From Nitrospirota bacterium (GTDB lineage Bacteria > Nitrospirota > Nitrospiria > JACQBZ01): a DNA stretch of 59,038 nt. The stretch lies in assembly GCA_016194285.1 (NCBI GenBank), contig JACQBZ010000015.1:1-59038 (forward strand). Direction: 5' to 3'. A model generated the notes under the pieces. That model worked only from the letters and a program-made list of their open reading frames with translations, made no database searches and was not told where the DNA came from. Shown here in pieces: positions 1-9,194 of the stretch; position 1 is the first letter of the stretch; the number at the start of each line of letters is the position of its first letter. Both the position numbers and the translations under genes were made by a program.

Positions 1-276
1 CACCGACTCGGGACGCAGACTCAGGAGCTGGCGAAACGGTTTGAGCTTCAGGCGAGGTTTTATCTCCGCCAGAAACGCAATCGTCTGGAATCCCTCTTGA
101 CGGCCCTGGACGGTTTAAGCCCGCTCGCCATCTTAGGCCGCGGATACAGCATCACGCGGAAGCTTCCAGAGATGCGTCTCATAAAAGAGGCGCGGGGGGT
201 GGACCCCGGCACGCGTGTGCATGTGCGATTGCATCAAGGTTCCCTAATCTGCCGTGTCGAAGAAACCGAGGGATAG
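1..276 (+). CDS. xseA: Exodeoxyribonuclease VII large subunit, C-terminal end (partial)
   Basis: The open frame from base 1 to the TAG at 274-276 encodes the last 91 residues of a protein cut by the window edge. It has a long charged helix followed by LSPLAILGRGYSITRK, matching the conserved C-terminal LSPLxxLxRGY motif of XseA, and a short beta-rich tail. XseA is the catalytic subunit of exonuclease VII, which degrades single-stranded DNA to acid-soluble oligonucleotides. The gene for the small subunit overlaps its 3' end, the usual arrangement. The N-terminal OB fold and catalytic region lie outside the window. Confidence 0.9.
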   Translation, partial: HRLGTQTQELAKRFELQARFYLRQKRNRLESLLTALDGLSPLAILGRGYSITRKLPEMRLIKEARGVDPGTRVHVRLHQGSLICRVEETEG

Positions 277-280
277 TCCG

Positions 281-559
281 ATGGCCCAATTTAAATTTGA
301 GGACGCCTTGGCTCGGCTTGAAATCATCGTGGGACAGCTCGAAAAAGGCGATCTTCCTCTGGAAGAATCGCTGAAGATTTTCGAGGAAGGGGTCCGGCTT
401 TCGAAAAATTGTTTGAAGATGCTTGAAGAGGCCGAGCGCAAGGTGGAGATCCTGTTGCAGGATAAAGACGGCCGGAAACGCCCCAGGCCTTTTGAAATGG
501 AAAAGGAAGAGCGGGGAGGCCCTCGCGAAGACATCCGTGATGCTGAAGACCAGGACTGA
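281..559 (+). CDS. xseB: Exodeoxyribonuclease VII small subunit
   Basis: 92 residues from the ATG at 281; a GTG at 254 would give 101 residues. The ATG is preferred because FKFEDALARLEIIVGQLEKG, the conserved XseB opening, begins three residues later. XseB is a small helical-hairpin protein, and several copies bind the long C-terminal helix of XseA. The visible pattern is two amphipathic helices, with the conserved LPLEESLKIFEEG in the second, then a charged tail. The gene begins 4 bases after the xseA stop and overlaps the start of ispA, so all three are probably co-translated. Confidence 0.9.
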   Translation: MAQFKFEDALARLEIIVGQLEKGDLPLEESLKIFEEGVRLSKNCLKMLEEAERKVEILLQDKDGRKRPRPFEMEKEERGGPREDIRDAEDQD

Positions 560-1481
560 ACGGGAACTGAAGCAGTATCTTGAAGACCGAAGGGCTCGGA
601 TCGACCGGACGCTGGAGGTCTACCTTCCGGCTGTGATGACCGTTCCGGAGCGGCTCCATGAGGCAATGCGGTACAGCCTTTTTGCCGGAGGGAAACGGAT
701 TCGGCCGATTCTCGCGATCGCGGCCTTTGAAGCGGTAACGGCAAGCAAGCGGCCTCCCGATACGATAGACGACGCATTCCCGGTGGTATCCGCGATCGAG
801 CTGGTCCATACCTATTCGCTGGTTCATGACGATCTTCCGGCAATGGACAACGACGACTACCGTCGCGGTCGGCTCACCAGCCACAAAAAGTTCGGCGAGG
901 CCGCCGCCATCCTGTCGGGCGACGCGCTTCTAACGGCGGCCTTTACCCTGCTCTCGGATCGACACTTGAATCGGACGATCCCACCGGATATACTGCTTTT
1001 AGTCATCCGGGAACTCGGGCTGGCCGCCGGGAGTCTTGGAATGGTCGGGGGGCAGTTCGTGGACATCGAGTCCGAGGGCATGATCGGATCGCAGACCGTA
1101 TCGGAAGAAACCCTCCGCTATGTCCATTCCCATAAAACCGGCGCTCTGATCCGTGCCGCCGTCCGTATCGGGGCCATTCTGGGGAGGGCTGGAACGGAAG
1201 CGCTGTCTTCCGTGACGGTTTACGGGGAGAAGGTGGGACTGGCGTTCCAGGTGGCGGACGACCTCTTGGATCTGGAAGGAACGGAGAAGGAAACCGGAAA
1301 GCGGGTTGGAAAAGACGGGGCCCATCAGAAATTGACCTATCCGATGGTCGTGGGCCTGGAGAAGTCCAAGCGGTTTGCCGATCGGCTGATCCGCGAGGCC
1401 CAGGAGGCGTTGACCTCGTTCGGCCCTGAAGCGGATCCCCTCCGGGCGATCGCGCGTTTCATCGTTGAGAGGAAGTATTGA
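540..1481 (+). CDS. ispA: Polyprenyl synthetase (farnesyl/geranylgeranyl diphosphate synthase)
   Basis: 313 residues from the ATG at 540, which overlaps the end of xseB. The frame stays open further upstream, but there it only shadows xseB. The protein condenses isopentenyl diphosphate with allylic diphosphates to give C15-C20 prenyl diphosphates. Visible motifs are GGKRIRP (about 50-56), the first aspartate-rich motif DDLPAMDNDD (97-106), an SHKKFGEA-type segment, and the second aspartate-rich motif DDLLD near residue 240 followed by the Mg-diphosphate-binding GKDGAHQKLTYP. Next downstream is dxs, which makes the precursor of the same pathway. Product chain length cannot be read from sequence with certainty. 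Confidence 0.88.
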   Translation: MLKTRTERELKQYLEDRRARIDRTLEVYLPAVMTVPERLHEAMRYSLFAGGKRIRPILAIAAFEAVTASKRPPDTIDDAFPVVSAIELVHTYSLVHDDLPAMDNDDYRRGRLTSHKKFGEAAAILSGDALLTAAFTLLSDRHLNRTIPPDILLLVIRELGLAAGSLGMVGGQFVDIESEGMIGSQTVSEETLRYVHSHKTGALIRAAVRIGAILGRAGTEALSSVTVYGEKVGLAFQVADDLLDLEGTEKETGKRVGKDGAHQKLTYPMVVGLEKSKRFADRLIREAQEALTSFGPEADPLRAIARFIVERKY

Positions 1482-1530
1482 ATAACAATGGAAGACGGGT
1501 AAGGCGTTTGTTTAATACAAGGAGTCCTTC

Positions 1531-3438
1531 ATGCGGTTATTGGACACAATCAACAGCCCGGCGGATCTGAAAAAACTTCCCAGGACGGACCTGCCCCTGC
1601 TGGCGCAGGAGATCCGGGAAGAAATCATCCGGGTCACCTCGGTCAACGGAGGCCATCTCGCGACCAATCTGGGCATTGTCGAACTGACGTTGGCGCTGCA
1701 TGCCGTCTTTGATGCGCCCCGGGACAAGATCGTCTGGGATACCGGCAATCAGGTTTATGCGCATAAGCTGATCACCGGACGGCGGGAGCAGTTTCACACA
1801 ATTCGTCAGTTCGGGGGGCTCAGCGGGTTCACCCGGCGGGAAGAAAGCCCGTATGACACCTTTAATGCCGGCCACGCCGGAACCTCGATCTCCGCCGCGT
1901 TGGGCATGGTGGAGGCGCGCGATCATCTGGGGCAGAATCACAAGGTGATCGCCGTGATCGGGGACGGGGCGATGACGGCCGGAATGGTTTATGAAGGGCT
2001 CAATCAGGCCGGGGCTTCCAAAAAGGATTTCATCGTCATCTTAAACGATAACGAGATGTCGATCTCAAAGAATGTGGGGGCGATCTCGGCCTATCTTTCC
2101 CGGATCATCACGGGCCAGCTCTATACCAGGGTGAAAGAGGAGGCCAAACACCTTTTGAAAACAATCCCTCGGATCGGCCAACCCATGATCAAGGCCGCGC
2201 ACAAGGTGGAGGAATCGGCCAAAGGATTCATCGGTCCGGGTCTTCTTTTTGAAGAGCTGGGATTTCTGTACATCGGGCCGATTGATGGAAACCGGTTTGA
2301 GCATCTCTTCCCGACCCTGGAGAACATCCGCCGATTGAAGGGTCCGATCCTGGTTCATGTCATCACGAAAAAAGGCAAGGGATATGAGCCGGCCGAGCGG
2401 AATCCGGTCACGCTCCATGCCGCATCGCCGTTTCAGATCGAGACGGGGCAGGCCCGCAAGACGCCCCGTTTTCCGACCTACACCCAGGTATTCGCCTCGA
2501 CCCTGATCCGGTTGGCCAAACGGGATAAACAGATCATGGCGATTACGGCCGCGATGCCGGAGGGCACGGGACTTTCCCAGTTTGCCAAGGAGTTTCCGGA
2601 CCGTTGCTTTGACGTCGGGATCGCCGAGCCCCACGCCGTCACGTTTGCGGCCGGACTGGCGGCCTCCGGTCTCCGTCCGGTGGTCGCGATCTATTCCACG
2701 TTCATGCAGCGGGCGTACGATCAGATCATCCATGATGTCTGCATTCAAAACCTGCCGGTCGTGCTCGGTCTGGACCGCGCGGGTCTCGTCGGAGAAGACG
2801 GCCACACGCACCACGGGATCTTTGATATCGGATTCCTTCGCATTCTTCCCAACCTCGTGGTCATGGCCCCGAAGGATGAGAACGAATTGCAGCACATGGT
2901 GTACACCGCGTCAAAGCACGACGGGCCGGTGGCGATTCGGTACCCGCGCGGGGAAGGCATCGGTGTGGAAATGGATTCGCGGCTTATACGACTTCCCATC
3001 GGCAAGGCCGAGTTGCTGAAGAACGGGAGTGATGTGGCGATTCTGGCTCTGGGTCACGGGGTCTATCCTTCGCTTGCAGTGGCCCGCGAGCTTCAAAAAG
3101 AGGGGATATCGGCGGCCGTGGTGAATGTCCGTTTCGTCAAACCCATCGATCGTGAATTAATCCTACAGCTGGCTCGGAGGACGCGGCGTCTGGTTACCGT
3201 GGAGGAACATGTTTTGCAGGGTGGTTTCGGCTCGGCCGTATTGGAAGTCCTGGAAGAGGATGGCCTGTCCGGTGTGGAGGTTAAACGGATCGGTCTGCCG
3301 GACCAGTTTATTGAACACGGCGCCGTTCGATCGTTACGCGAGCGTTTCGGTTTCACAACCGAAACGCTTCTTCGCGACGTCCAGTCCTTTGTCCAGGCGG
3401 GCCTTCCAAAGTTGGAAGTGCCGCGGCGAGTGGGTTAA
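1531..3438 (+). CDS. dxs: 1-deoxy-D-xylulose-5-phosphate synthase
   Basis: 635 residues, the usual length for DXS. It joins pyruvate and glyceraldehyde 3-phosphate using thiamine diphosphate, the first step of the methylerythritol phosphate route to isoprenoids. An AAGGAG site lies 7 bases before the ATG. Visible are the N-terminal GGHLATNLGIVELTLALH, the thiamine-diphosphate site GDGAMTAGMVYEGLN (about 143-157), the central transketolase pyrimidine-binding domain with AGLVGEDGHTHHG, and the C-terminal transketolase domain. It follows ispA by about 50 bases, so two isoprenoid genes are likely expressed together. Confidence 0.96.
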   Translation: MRLLDTINSPADLKKLPRTDLPLLAQEIREEIIRVTSVNGGHLATNLGIVELTLALHAVFDAPRDKIVWDTGNQVYAHKLITGRREQFHTIRQFGGLSGFTRREESPYDTFNAGHAGTSISAALGMVEARDHLGQNHKVIAVIGDGAMTAGMVYEGLNQAGASKKDFIVILNDNEMSISKNVGAISAYLSRIITGQLYTRVKEEAKHLLKTIPRIGQPMIKAAHKVEESAKGFIGPGLLFEELGFLYIGPIDGNRFEHLFPTLENIRRLKGPILVHVITKKGKGYEPAERNPVTLHAASPFQIETGQARKTPRFPTYTQVFASTLIRLAKRDKQIMAITAAMPEGTGLSQFAKEFPDRCFDVGIAEPHAVTFAAGLAASGLRPVVAIYSTFMQRAYDQIIHDVCIQNLPVVLGLDRAGLVGEDGHTHHGIFDIGFLRILPNLVVMAPKDENELQHMVYTASKHDGPVAIRYPRGEGIGVEMDSRLIRLPIGKAELLKNGSDVAILALGHGVYPSLAVARELQKEGISAAVVNVRFVKPIDRELILQLARRTRRLVTVEEHVLQGGFGSAVLEVLEEDGLSGVEVKRIGLPDQFIEHGAVRSLRERFGFTTETLLRDVQSFVQAGLPKLEVPRRVG

Positions 3439-3442
3439 TCCG

Positions 3443-4213
3443 GTGATCTCCCACTCCGTCAAAAAACGGATCAAGAATCGTTTGGACCGGGTCCTGGTTG
3501 ATCGCGGCCTGGCCGACAGCCGCGAGAAGGCGCAGGCCCTGATCCTGGCCGGCGCGGTTGAAGTCGAGGGGGTGACTCTGACCAAAGCCGGGATACCAGT
3601 TCAGGATGACGCCCTCATCCGGATTCGTGAAGAAAAGGCCGGTACGGCCCTCCGATACGTCGGTCGAGGAGGCTTGAAACTGGAGGCCGCGATTGAGCAT
3701 TTCGGTATGGATATCGGCGGGAAGGTGGCGGTCGATATCGGCGCCTCGACCGGGGGGTTTACGGACTGCCTCCTTCAGCACGGCGCGGCCCGTGTCTATG
3801 CCGTCGATGTCGGGTACGGGCAGTTGGCCTGGCCTCTGCGTCGGGACGCTCGGGTCCATGTGATCGAGCGAACCAATATCCGGACCCTTCCGGCGGGCCG
3901 GATTCCGGAACCGGCGGATCTGGCGACGATCGACGTTTCCTTCATATCCCTCACCAAGGTGTTGCCGAAGGTGGCCGAGCTCCTGAAGCCGGGCGGCGTG
4001 ATCGTGGCGCTGGTCAAGCCCCAGTTCGAGGTGGGTAAAGGAGAGGTGGGTAAAGGGGGCATTGTTCGGGATCCGGTGAAGCGGGAAAACGCTTTGAACG
4101 GCGTCGTCCGTTTCGCCGAATCGACGGGGTTGATCGCAAAGGGCGTGATGTCCTCGCCGATCAAGGGACAGAAAGGCAATGTTGAGTATCTCATTCTCCT
4201 TGTGAAACCATGA
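3443..4213 (+). CDS. tlyA: TlyA family rRNA 2'-O-methyltransferase / hemolysin-type protein
   Basis: 256 residues from the GTG at 3443, 5 bases after the dxs stop; the longer open frame upstream is a shadow of dxs. The N-terminal S4 RNA-binding domain (about 11-60, RLDRVLVDRGLADSREKAQ) is followed by an FtsJ-like methyltransferase domain with YVGRGGLKLEAA, the SAM-binding DIGASTGGFTDCLLQ, and VALVKPQFEVGKG. TlyA proteins methylate ribose 2'-OH groups in 16S and 23S rRNA; the exact nucleotides here are unknown. Its TGA shares ATGA with the next gene, a sign of translational coupling. Confidence 0.9.
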   Translation: MISHSVKKRIKNRLDRVLVDRGLADSREKAQALILAGAVEVEGVTLTKAGIPVQDDALIRIREEKAGTALRYVGRGGLKLEAAIEHFGMDIGGKVAVDIGASTGGFTDCLLQHGAARVYAVDVGYGQLAWPLRRDARVHVIERTNIRTLPAGRIPEPADLATIDVSFISLTKVLPKVAELLKPGGVIVALVKPQFEVGKGEVGKGGIVRDPVKRENALNGVVRFAESTGLIAKGVMSSPIKGQKGNVEYLILLVKP

Positions 4214-5181
4214 AGACGATCTTAGTCACCGGCGGCGCCGGGTTTATCGGATCCCACGTAGTGGAACGTCTCTTGACGGAGGAGAACCGGGTCGTTTGCA
4301 TGGACAATTTTGACTCGTTCTACGAACCCGCCGTCAAACGAGCGAACATTAAATGGGCCATGAACCAGTCAAACTTTCGACTGGTCGAGGGCGATATCCG
4401 GGACGAACAGACGCTGGCCCGATTGTTCCGGGAAGAGCGCATCGAGGCCGTCTTTCACGCGGCGGCCCGGGCGGGGGTGCGTCCGTCGATTCAGGATCCG
4501 GTTTTGTATCATGACGTGAACGTCCACGGAACCACCCGGCTTCTCGAAGCGGCTCGGTCGACCCCGGTCAAAAACTTTGTGTTTGCGTCCTCCTCCTCGG
4601 TGTACGGCGTCGCCAACCACGTTCCTTTTTCGGAAGAGGATCCGGCCGACTTTCCGATCTCGCCCTACGCCGCCACCAAGCGAGCCGGAGAATTGTTGTG
4701 TTACACCTACCATCATCTGTACGGAATCCCGGTGACCTGTCTGCGCTTTTTCACCGTCTACGGTCCTCGCCAGCGTCCCGAGATGGCCATCCATAAATTC
4801 ACGCGGCTGGTGGATGAAGGCCTCCCGGTGCCCGTTTTCGGCGACGGATCTTCGCGCCGCGACTACACCTATATTTCGGATGCCGTCGAGGGGGTCCTTC
4901 GGGCCCTGGCACACCCGCAGCTGTACGAAATCCTAAACATCGGGGAATCCCAGACCACCGAACTGCGGGATTTGGTGATCAAGATCGAGAAGGCCTTGAA
5001 CAAAAAGGCTCAAATTCAAGACATGCCGCTTCAGGCCGGCGATGTCCCGCTGACTTTCGCGGACGTCAGCAAGGCCAAACGGCTTCTCGGGTACCAACCC
5101 CGAACGTCGATCGAGGAAGGTCTCAAGAAATTTGTGGAGTGGTATCGGGAAAATAAAAATCTCAAGAAGGAGAATCCATGA
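4210..5181 (+). CDS. NAD-dependent epimerase, UDP-glucuronate 4-epimerase-like
   Basis: 323 residues, extended short-chain dehydrogenase fold. The NAD-binding motif TGGAGFIGS lies at 7-15, the catalytic serine is in SSSSVYG (about 127-133), and the YAATK catalytic Tyr-Lys pair is at 153 and 157. The segments DNFDSFYEPAVKRANI, RAGVRPSI and FTVYGPRQRPEMAIHKF resemble UDP-glucuronate 4-epimerases (GalU-epimerase/Gla type) more than GalE. The likely role is supply of nucleotide sugars for surface polysaccharide or glycosylation. It overlaps tlyA by 4 bases and is overlapped by the next epimerase gene by 4 bases. The substrate is inferred from motif resemblance only. Confidence 0.8.
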   Translation: MKTILVTGGAGFIGSHVVERLLTEENRVVCMDNFDSFYEPAVKRANIKWAMNQSNFRLVEGDIRDEQTLARLFREERIEAVFHAAARAGVRPSIQDPVLYHDVNVHGTTRLLEAARSTPVKNFVFASSSSVYGVANHVPFSEEDPADFPISPYAATKRAGELLCYTYHHLYGIPVTCLRFFTVYGPRQRPEMAIHKFTRLVDEGLPVPVFGDGSSRRDYTYISDAVEGVLRALAHPQLYEILNIGESQTTELRDLVIKIEKALNKKAQIQDMPLQAGDVPLTFADVSKAKRLLGYQPRTSIEEGLKKFVEWYRENKNLKKENP

Positions 5182-6110
5182 AGGTGCTGGTAACCGGGGG
5201 GGCGGGATTCATCGGCTCGCATATTGTGGACCGGCTGATCCAAGAGGGGCATGACGTGGTGGTGGTGGATAATCTTTCCAGCGGAAAAAGGAAGAATATC
5301 AACCGCGCCGCGCATTTCTATAAGATGGACATTCTCAACTCGAGGATCGAAAAGATCTTCAAGAAGGAAAAACCGGATTTGATCAGCCACCACGCCGCCC
5401 AGATGGACGTCCGCCGCTCCGTGGCCGATCCGATCTTTGACGCGCAGGTGAATATTCTGGGGTTCCTCAACGTCTTGGAAAACGCGGTTCGTCACGGGGC
5501 CAAGAAGGTGATCTTCGCCTCTTCCGGCGGCGCGGTGTATGGCGAACAGCAAACGTTTCCGACCCCCGAAACCCATCCGATCCACCCGGTTTCGCCGTAC
5601 GGGATCAGCAAGTTGGCCGGCGAACACTACCTGTACTACTATCAGCAGGCGGCCGGCCTGAACTATGTGGCCCTGCGATATGCCAACGTCTACGGGCCGC
5701 GTCAAGATCCCTTCGGGGAGGCCGGCGTGGTCGCGATCTTCAGCCAGAAGACCTTGATGAATGACCAGCCGATCATCAACGGCAACGGCAAGCAGACGCG
5801 GGACTATATCTTTGTGGAAGACGTGGTCGAGGCCCACATGGCCGTGATCGACAACAGCATTCAGGGGATTTTTAATGTCGGGACCGGCAAGGAGACGTCG
5901 GTCAACCAACTCTTCCGCTATTTGGTCGAGATTTCAGGAGCAAAGGTTAAAGAGATCTACGGCCCGGAGAAACGGGGTGAGCAAATCCGCAGCGTGCTGG
6001 ATTCCACAAAACTCAAGAAAGCGGCCGATTGGGAACCCAAGGTCGGCATCCATGACGGACTCAAGATGACGGTGGACTATTTCCGGACGACCCTCCAATT
6101 GACAACGTGA
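5178..6110 (+). CDS. NAD-dependent epimerase, UDP-glucose 4-epimerase-like
   Basis: 310 residues of the extended SDR family. It has TGGAGFIGSH (6-15), the acidic residue at the end of beta-2 in VVVDNLSSGK, SSGGAVYGE (116-123) and the YGISK catalytic pair (141, 145). The NLSSG and GGAVYGEQ segments are typical of bacterial and archaeal GalE-like enzymes. An AAGAAGGAG site precedes the ATG, and the start shares 4 bases with the preceding epimerase gene. Two different epimerases back to back point to making precursors for a glycan. The protein is only about 38% like its neighbour by eye, so this is not a recent duplication. Confidence 0.8.
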   Translation: MKVLVTGGAGFIGSHIVDRLIQEGHDVVVVDNLSSGKRKNINRAAHFYKMDILNSRIEKIFKKEKPDLISHHAAQMDVRRSVADPIFDAQVNILGFLNVLENAVRHGAKKVIFASSGGAVYGEQQTFPTPETHPIHPVSPYGISKLAGEHYLYYYQQAAGLNYVALRYANVYGPRQDPFGEAGVVAIFSQKTLMNDQPIINGNGKQTRDYIFVEDVVEAHMAVIDNSIQGIFNVGTGKETSVNQLFRYLVEISGAKVKEIYGPEKRGEQIRSVLDSTKLKKAADWEPKVGIHDGLKMTVDYFRTTLQLTT

Positions 6111-6154
6111 GCCCATGTGGTATTCTAAACGAGTGCAAAAGCTTTTCATTTGGC

Positions 6155-6182
6155 TTGACTTTTTTTTAAAAGCGCATAAACT
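6155..6182 (+). promoter_or_regulatory. Possible sigma-70-type promoter for the pilBC operon
   Basis: TTGACT (6155-6160), a 16-base T-rich spacer and TAAACT (6177-6182) lie in the 143-base gap before pilB. The -35 is good and the -10 is mediocre. The gap marks the break between the isoprenoid/epimerase operon and the pilus operon. Confidence 0.4.
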
Positions 6183-6253
6183 ATAGAAATCTAAATCCAA
6201 ACTCTTTCCCGCTGCTCTTAACACAGGGGAATGACCCTGTGGAGAAAAGGACT

Positions 6254-7966
6254 ATGCCTCTACCGCAACAGAAACGGAAGATGCTGGGTGAAATGCTGAT
6301 CGCCGAAGGGCTGCTCAGCCGTGAACAACTCGAACGCGCGCTCAGCGAACAGAAGCTCCACGGCGGCCGGATCGGAACCATCTTCCGCGGCATGGGTTTC
6401 GTTACCGAAGAAGACATCATCAAGGTGCTCGGAAAGCAGATGGGCATCCAGCCGGTGGTGCTTTCCAGCATCATCATCGATCCGGATGTGGTCAAGATCA
6501 TTCCAGAAACGATGGCCCGACGGCATCAAGTCATCCCGGTCTTCAAGAAAGACCGAGTCCTCACCCTGGCCATGGTCGATCCCCTTAATGTGTTTGCCAT
6601 CGATGATCTGCGTCGGGCGACCGGCATGGAGATCCAGCCGGTTGTCAGTTCGGAGACCGAGGTGATGAAGGCCATCGATCGCTTCTACAGCGCGACGTCG
6701 ACCATGGAAGAGGCGGCGAAAGAAGCCGATATCCAGGGATACGGCGTGATGCCGGAGGAGCAGGTGATCGATCTCCAGCGGATCGGGGACGACACGCCGA
6801 TGATCAAGCTGGTGAACACCATGATCGCCCAGGCTGTCCGAGAAGGCGCCAGCGATATTCATATCGAACCGGATGCCGAGGTGCTCCGGATTCGCTATCG
6901 GGTGGACGGGATGCTCCGGGAGGTGATGACCCCGCCGCGGAATCTCCAGGCCGGCGTTGTATCCCGAATCAAGATTATGGCCGATCTGGACATCGCCGAG
7001 AAGCGGGTTCCTCAGGACGGCCGGATCCAGATGAAGGTGGGCGACAAGGACGTGGACATCCGACTGTCCACCCTGCCCACCATTTTCGGCGAGAAGCTGG
7101 TCATGCGGCTTCTGGACAAGGGCACTGTCCTTCTGGGTTTGGAGGAGATGGGGTTTTCGGCGGACACCTTAAAGAAGTTTGAAAAAATGATTCGTCGGCC
7201 GTACGGCCTTTTGCTCGTTACCGGCCCGACCGGGAGCGGGAAGACCACCACGCTCTACGCCGCGTTGAACCGCATCAGTTCCATTGAAAAGAACGTGATC
7301 ACGATCGAGGACCCGGTCGAATATCAACTCAAGTACATCAATCAGGTCCAGGTGAATCCCAAAGTGGGCATTACATTCGCCAACGGCCTGCGGTCCATCC
7401 TGCGGCAGGATCCCAACGTGATCATGGTGGGCGAGATCCGGGATACCGAAACGGTGTCGATTGCGATCCAGGCGGCGCTGACGGGCCATCTGGTTTTCTC
7501 AACGCTGCACACAAACGACGCGGCGGGCGCGGTGGCCCGGCTGCTGGACATGGGCGCCGAGCCGTTTCTGGTCGCCTCGTCCCTGGTCGGGATCATGGCC
7601 CAGCGATTGGTGCGAAAGGTCTGCGCCCATTGTAAGAGTCCGTTCACGCCGCCGGCGGACCTGGTCAAGAGCCTGGATCTGGAAAAGCTCCTCAACGGAC
7701 GAAAGGAGATCCATCTGGTGAAAGGAGCCGGCTGTCCGCAATGTCGGAATACCGGCTATGCGGGTCGGGTCGGCATCTATGAGCTGCTTCCCATCGATGA
7801 AGCCGTTCGAAGCCTGATTGTCGCCAAGGCCTCTTCCAGCGCGATCCGCAATCAGGCGGTCCAGTCCGGGTTCATCGGGTTGCGTCTGCACGGCCTGGCG
7901 GCGGCCCTCAAAGGCATCACCACACTGGAGGAAGTCTTGCGCGTCACTCAAGAAGTCGAGGCATAA
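6254..7966 (+). CDS. pilB: Type IV pilus assembly ATPase PilB
   Basis: 570 residues from the ATG at 6254, chosen because AAAGGA lies directly upstream; an in-frame GTG at 6239 would add five residues. The protein powers pilin polymerisation from the cytoplasmic side. Order of parts: an N-terminal MshEN domain (about 1-150), an N2 domain with ASDIHIEP, the Walker A GPTGSGKTTT near 322, an Asp box, the Walker B region ILRQDPNVIMVGEIRD, a His box (TLHTNDA), and the zinc tetracysteine made of CAHC (about 456) and CPQC (about 494). It belongs to the GspE/PilB family; pilC follows after one base. No PilT retraction ATPase is present in this window. Confidence 0.95.
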   Translation: MPLPQQKRKMLGEMLIAEGLLSREQLERALSEQKLHGGRIGTIFRGMGFVTEEDIIKVLGKQMGIQPVVLSSIIIDPDVVKIIPETMARRHQVIPVFKKDRVLTLAMVDPLNVFAIDDLRRATGMEIQPVVSSETEVMKAIDRFYSATSTMEEAAKEADIQGYGVMPEEQVIDLQRIGDDTPMIKLVNTMIAQAVREGASDIHIEPDAEVLRIRYRVDGMLREVMTPPRNLQAGVVSRIKIMADLDIAEKRVPQDGRIQMKVGDKDVDIRLSTLPTIFGEKLVMRLLDKGTVLLGLEEMGFSADTLKKFEKMIRRPYGLLLVTGPTGSGKTTTLYAALNRISSIEKNVITIEDPVEYQLKYINQVQVNPKVGITFANGLRSILRQDPNVIMVGEIRDTETVSIAIQAALTGHLVFSTLHTNDAAGAVARLLDMGAEPFLVASSLVGIMAQRLVRKVCAHCKSPFTPPADLVKSLDLEKLLNGRKEIHLVKGAGCPQCRNTGYAGRVGIYELLPIDEAVRSLIVAKASSSAIRNQAVQSGFIGLRLHGLAAALKGITTLEEVLRVTQEVEA

Positions 7967-7967
7967 C

Positions 7968-9191
7968 ATGCCGGTTTTCCAGTACCGCGCACGGGATAAA
8001 TACGGTTCTTTGTCTACCGGCACGATCGAGACTTCCAGCCGGGACGCCGTGGCTTCGCAGTTGGATCATCTCGGTTACCACCCCGTTTTGATCGAGGAGA
8101 TTCGGAAGGAACTCGGGGCGGCCGAACTCTTCGATCGGTTCACGCGCATTTCCCCCGAGAACCTGATCATCTTTTCGCGGCAGCTCGCCACGCTCATCTC
8201 GGCCGGCCTGCCTTTTATGACCAGCTTCGACGCCCTGATCGAGCAAACCGACAATAAACGACTGAAGAACGTGATCGTGCAGGTTCGCAAGGATGTGGAA
8301 GGCGGCAGCTCCTTTTCGGATGCCCTCGCGAAACATCCGACCGTGTTCAGCAATCTTTACGTGAGCATGATCCGCGCCGGCGAGACCGGCGGCGTGCTGG
8401 ATGAAATCCTGCAACGTCTGGCGACCCTCGCGGAGCATGAAGCCGAAACCCGCGCCCGAATCAAGGCCGCCACCCGTTACCCCAAAATCGTGATCGGGGC
8501 CCTGGTGATTGCGTTCGTTATTCTGTTGCAGTTTGTGGTCCCCCGCTTTGCGGCCTTGTATGCCAACTTCAAAGCCAAATTGCCGCTGCCGACCCGCATC
8601 CTGATCGGGATCAACAATGCCGTCCAAAGCTATTGGTGGCTGATATTGGCCGTCATCGTTCTGGCCACTTTTGGGATCCGGGCCTACATCCGGACGGAAG
8701 CGGGACGGCTTTGGTGGGATGGGATGAAGATTAAGCTGCCGGTCTTCGGTCCTATCTTTCTGAAGACGGCCCTTTCCCGGTTCGCCCGTATCTTCGGGAC
8801 CTTGACCCGCAGCGGACTTTCGATTCTGCAAACCCTCGAGATCGTTTCTCAGACAGTCGGCAATACCGTCATCTCGCGGGTGGTGGACAACATTCGGGAC
8901 AGCGCCCGGCAGGGCCGCGGCATCGTCCAGCCGATGCAGGTCAGTCGGATCTTTCCACCGGTGGTGGTCCAGATGGTCTCCATTGGAGAGCAGACCGGGA
9001 AGATGGAGGAGATGCTGATGAAGGTTTCCGAATACTACGATCAAGAGGTGGAGTATTCCATTCGAAATCTGTCCACCTCCCTGGAGCCTCTGTTGCTGGC
9101 CGTCATCGGCGGAGTCGTTCTGTTTCTGGCCCTGGCCATCTTTATGCCTTGGTGGAATCTGATCAATGTCTTCAAAGGTGGCGGTGGGTAG
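7968..9191 (+). CDS. pilC: Type IV pilus inner-membrane platform protein PilC
   Basis: 407 residues from the ATG at 7968, one base after the pilB stop. The family carries two T2SSF domains of about 120 residues. Both are visible: ISPENLIIFSRQLATLISAGLPF opens the first and LKTALSRFARIFGTLTRSGLS the second. Three membrane segments occur near residues 170, 215 and 375. PilC is the platform on which the PilB motor acts. The TAG stop at 9189-9191 is followed within a few bases by a structured repeat that also occurs, inverted, after nuoL. Confidence 0.94.
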   Translation: MPVFQYRARDKYGSLSTGTIETSSRDAVASQLDHLGYHPVLIEEIRKELGAAELFDRFTRISPENLIIFSRQLATLISAGLPFMTSFDALIEQTDNKRLKNVIVQVRKDVEGGSSFSDALAKHPTVFSNLYVSMIRAGETGGVLDEILQRLATLAEHEAETRARIKAATRYPKIVIGALVIAFVILLQFVVPRFAALYANFKAKLPLPTRILIGINNAVQSYWWLILAVIVLATFGIRAYIRTEAGRLWWDGMKIKLPVFGPIFLKTALSRFARIFGTLTRSGLSILQTLEIVSQTVGNTVISRVVDNIRDSARQGRGIVQPMQVSRIFPPVVVQMVSIGEQTGKMEEMLMKVSEYYDQEVEYSIRNLSTSLEPLLLAVIGGVVLFLALAIFMPWWNLINVFKGGGG

Positions 9192-9194
9192 ATT

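Noticed and set aside
423-539. Longer N-terminus for the polyprenyl synthetase
   Set aside because: It lies wholly in xseB in another frame and reads as basic, low-information sequence.
4027-4060. Tandem GAGGTGGGTAAAGG in tlyA (EVGKGEVGKGG)
   Set aside because: The family normally has a similar EVGK-x-x-VGKGG sequence here, so the repeat reflects conserved protein sequence.
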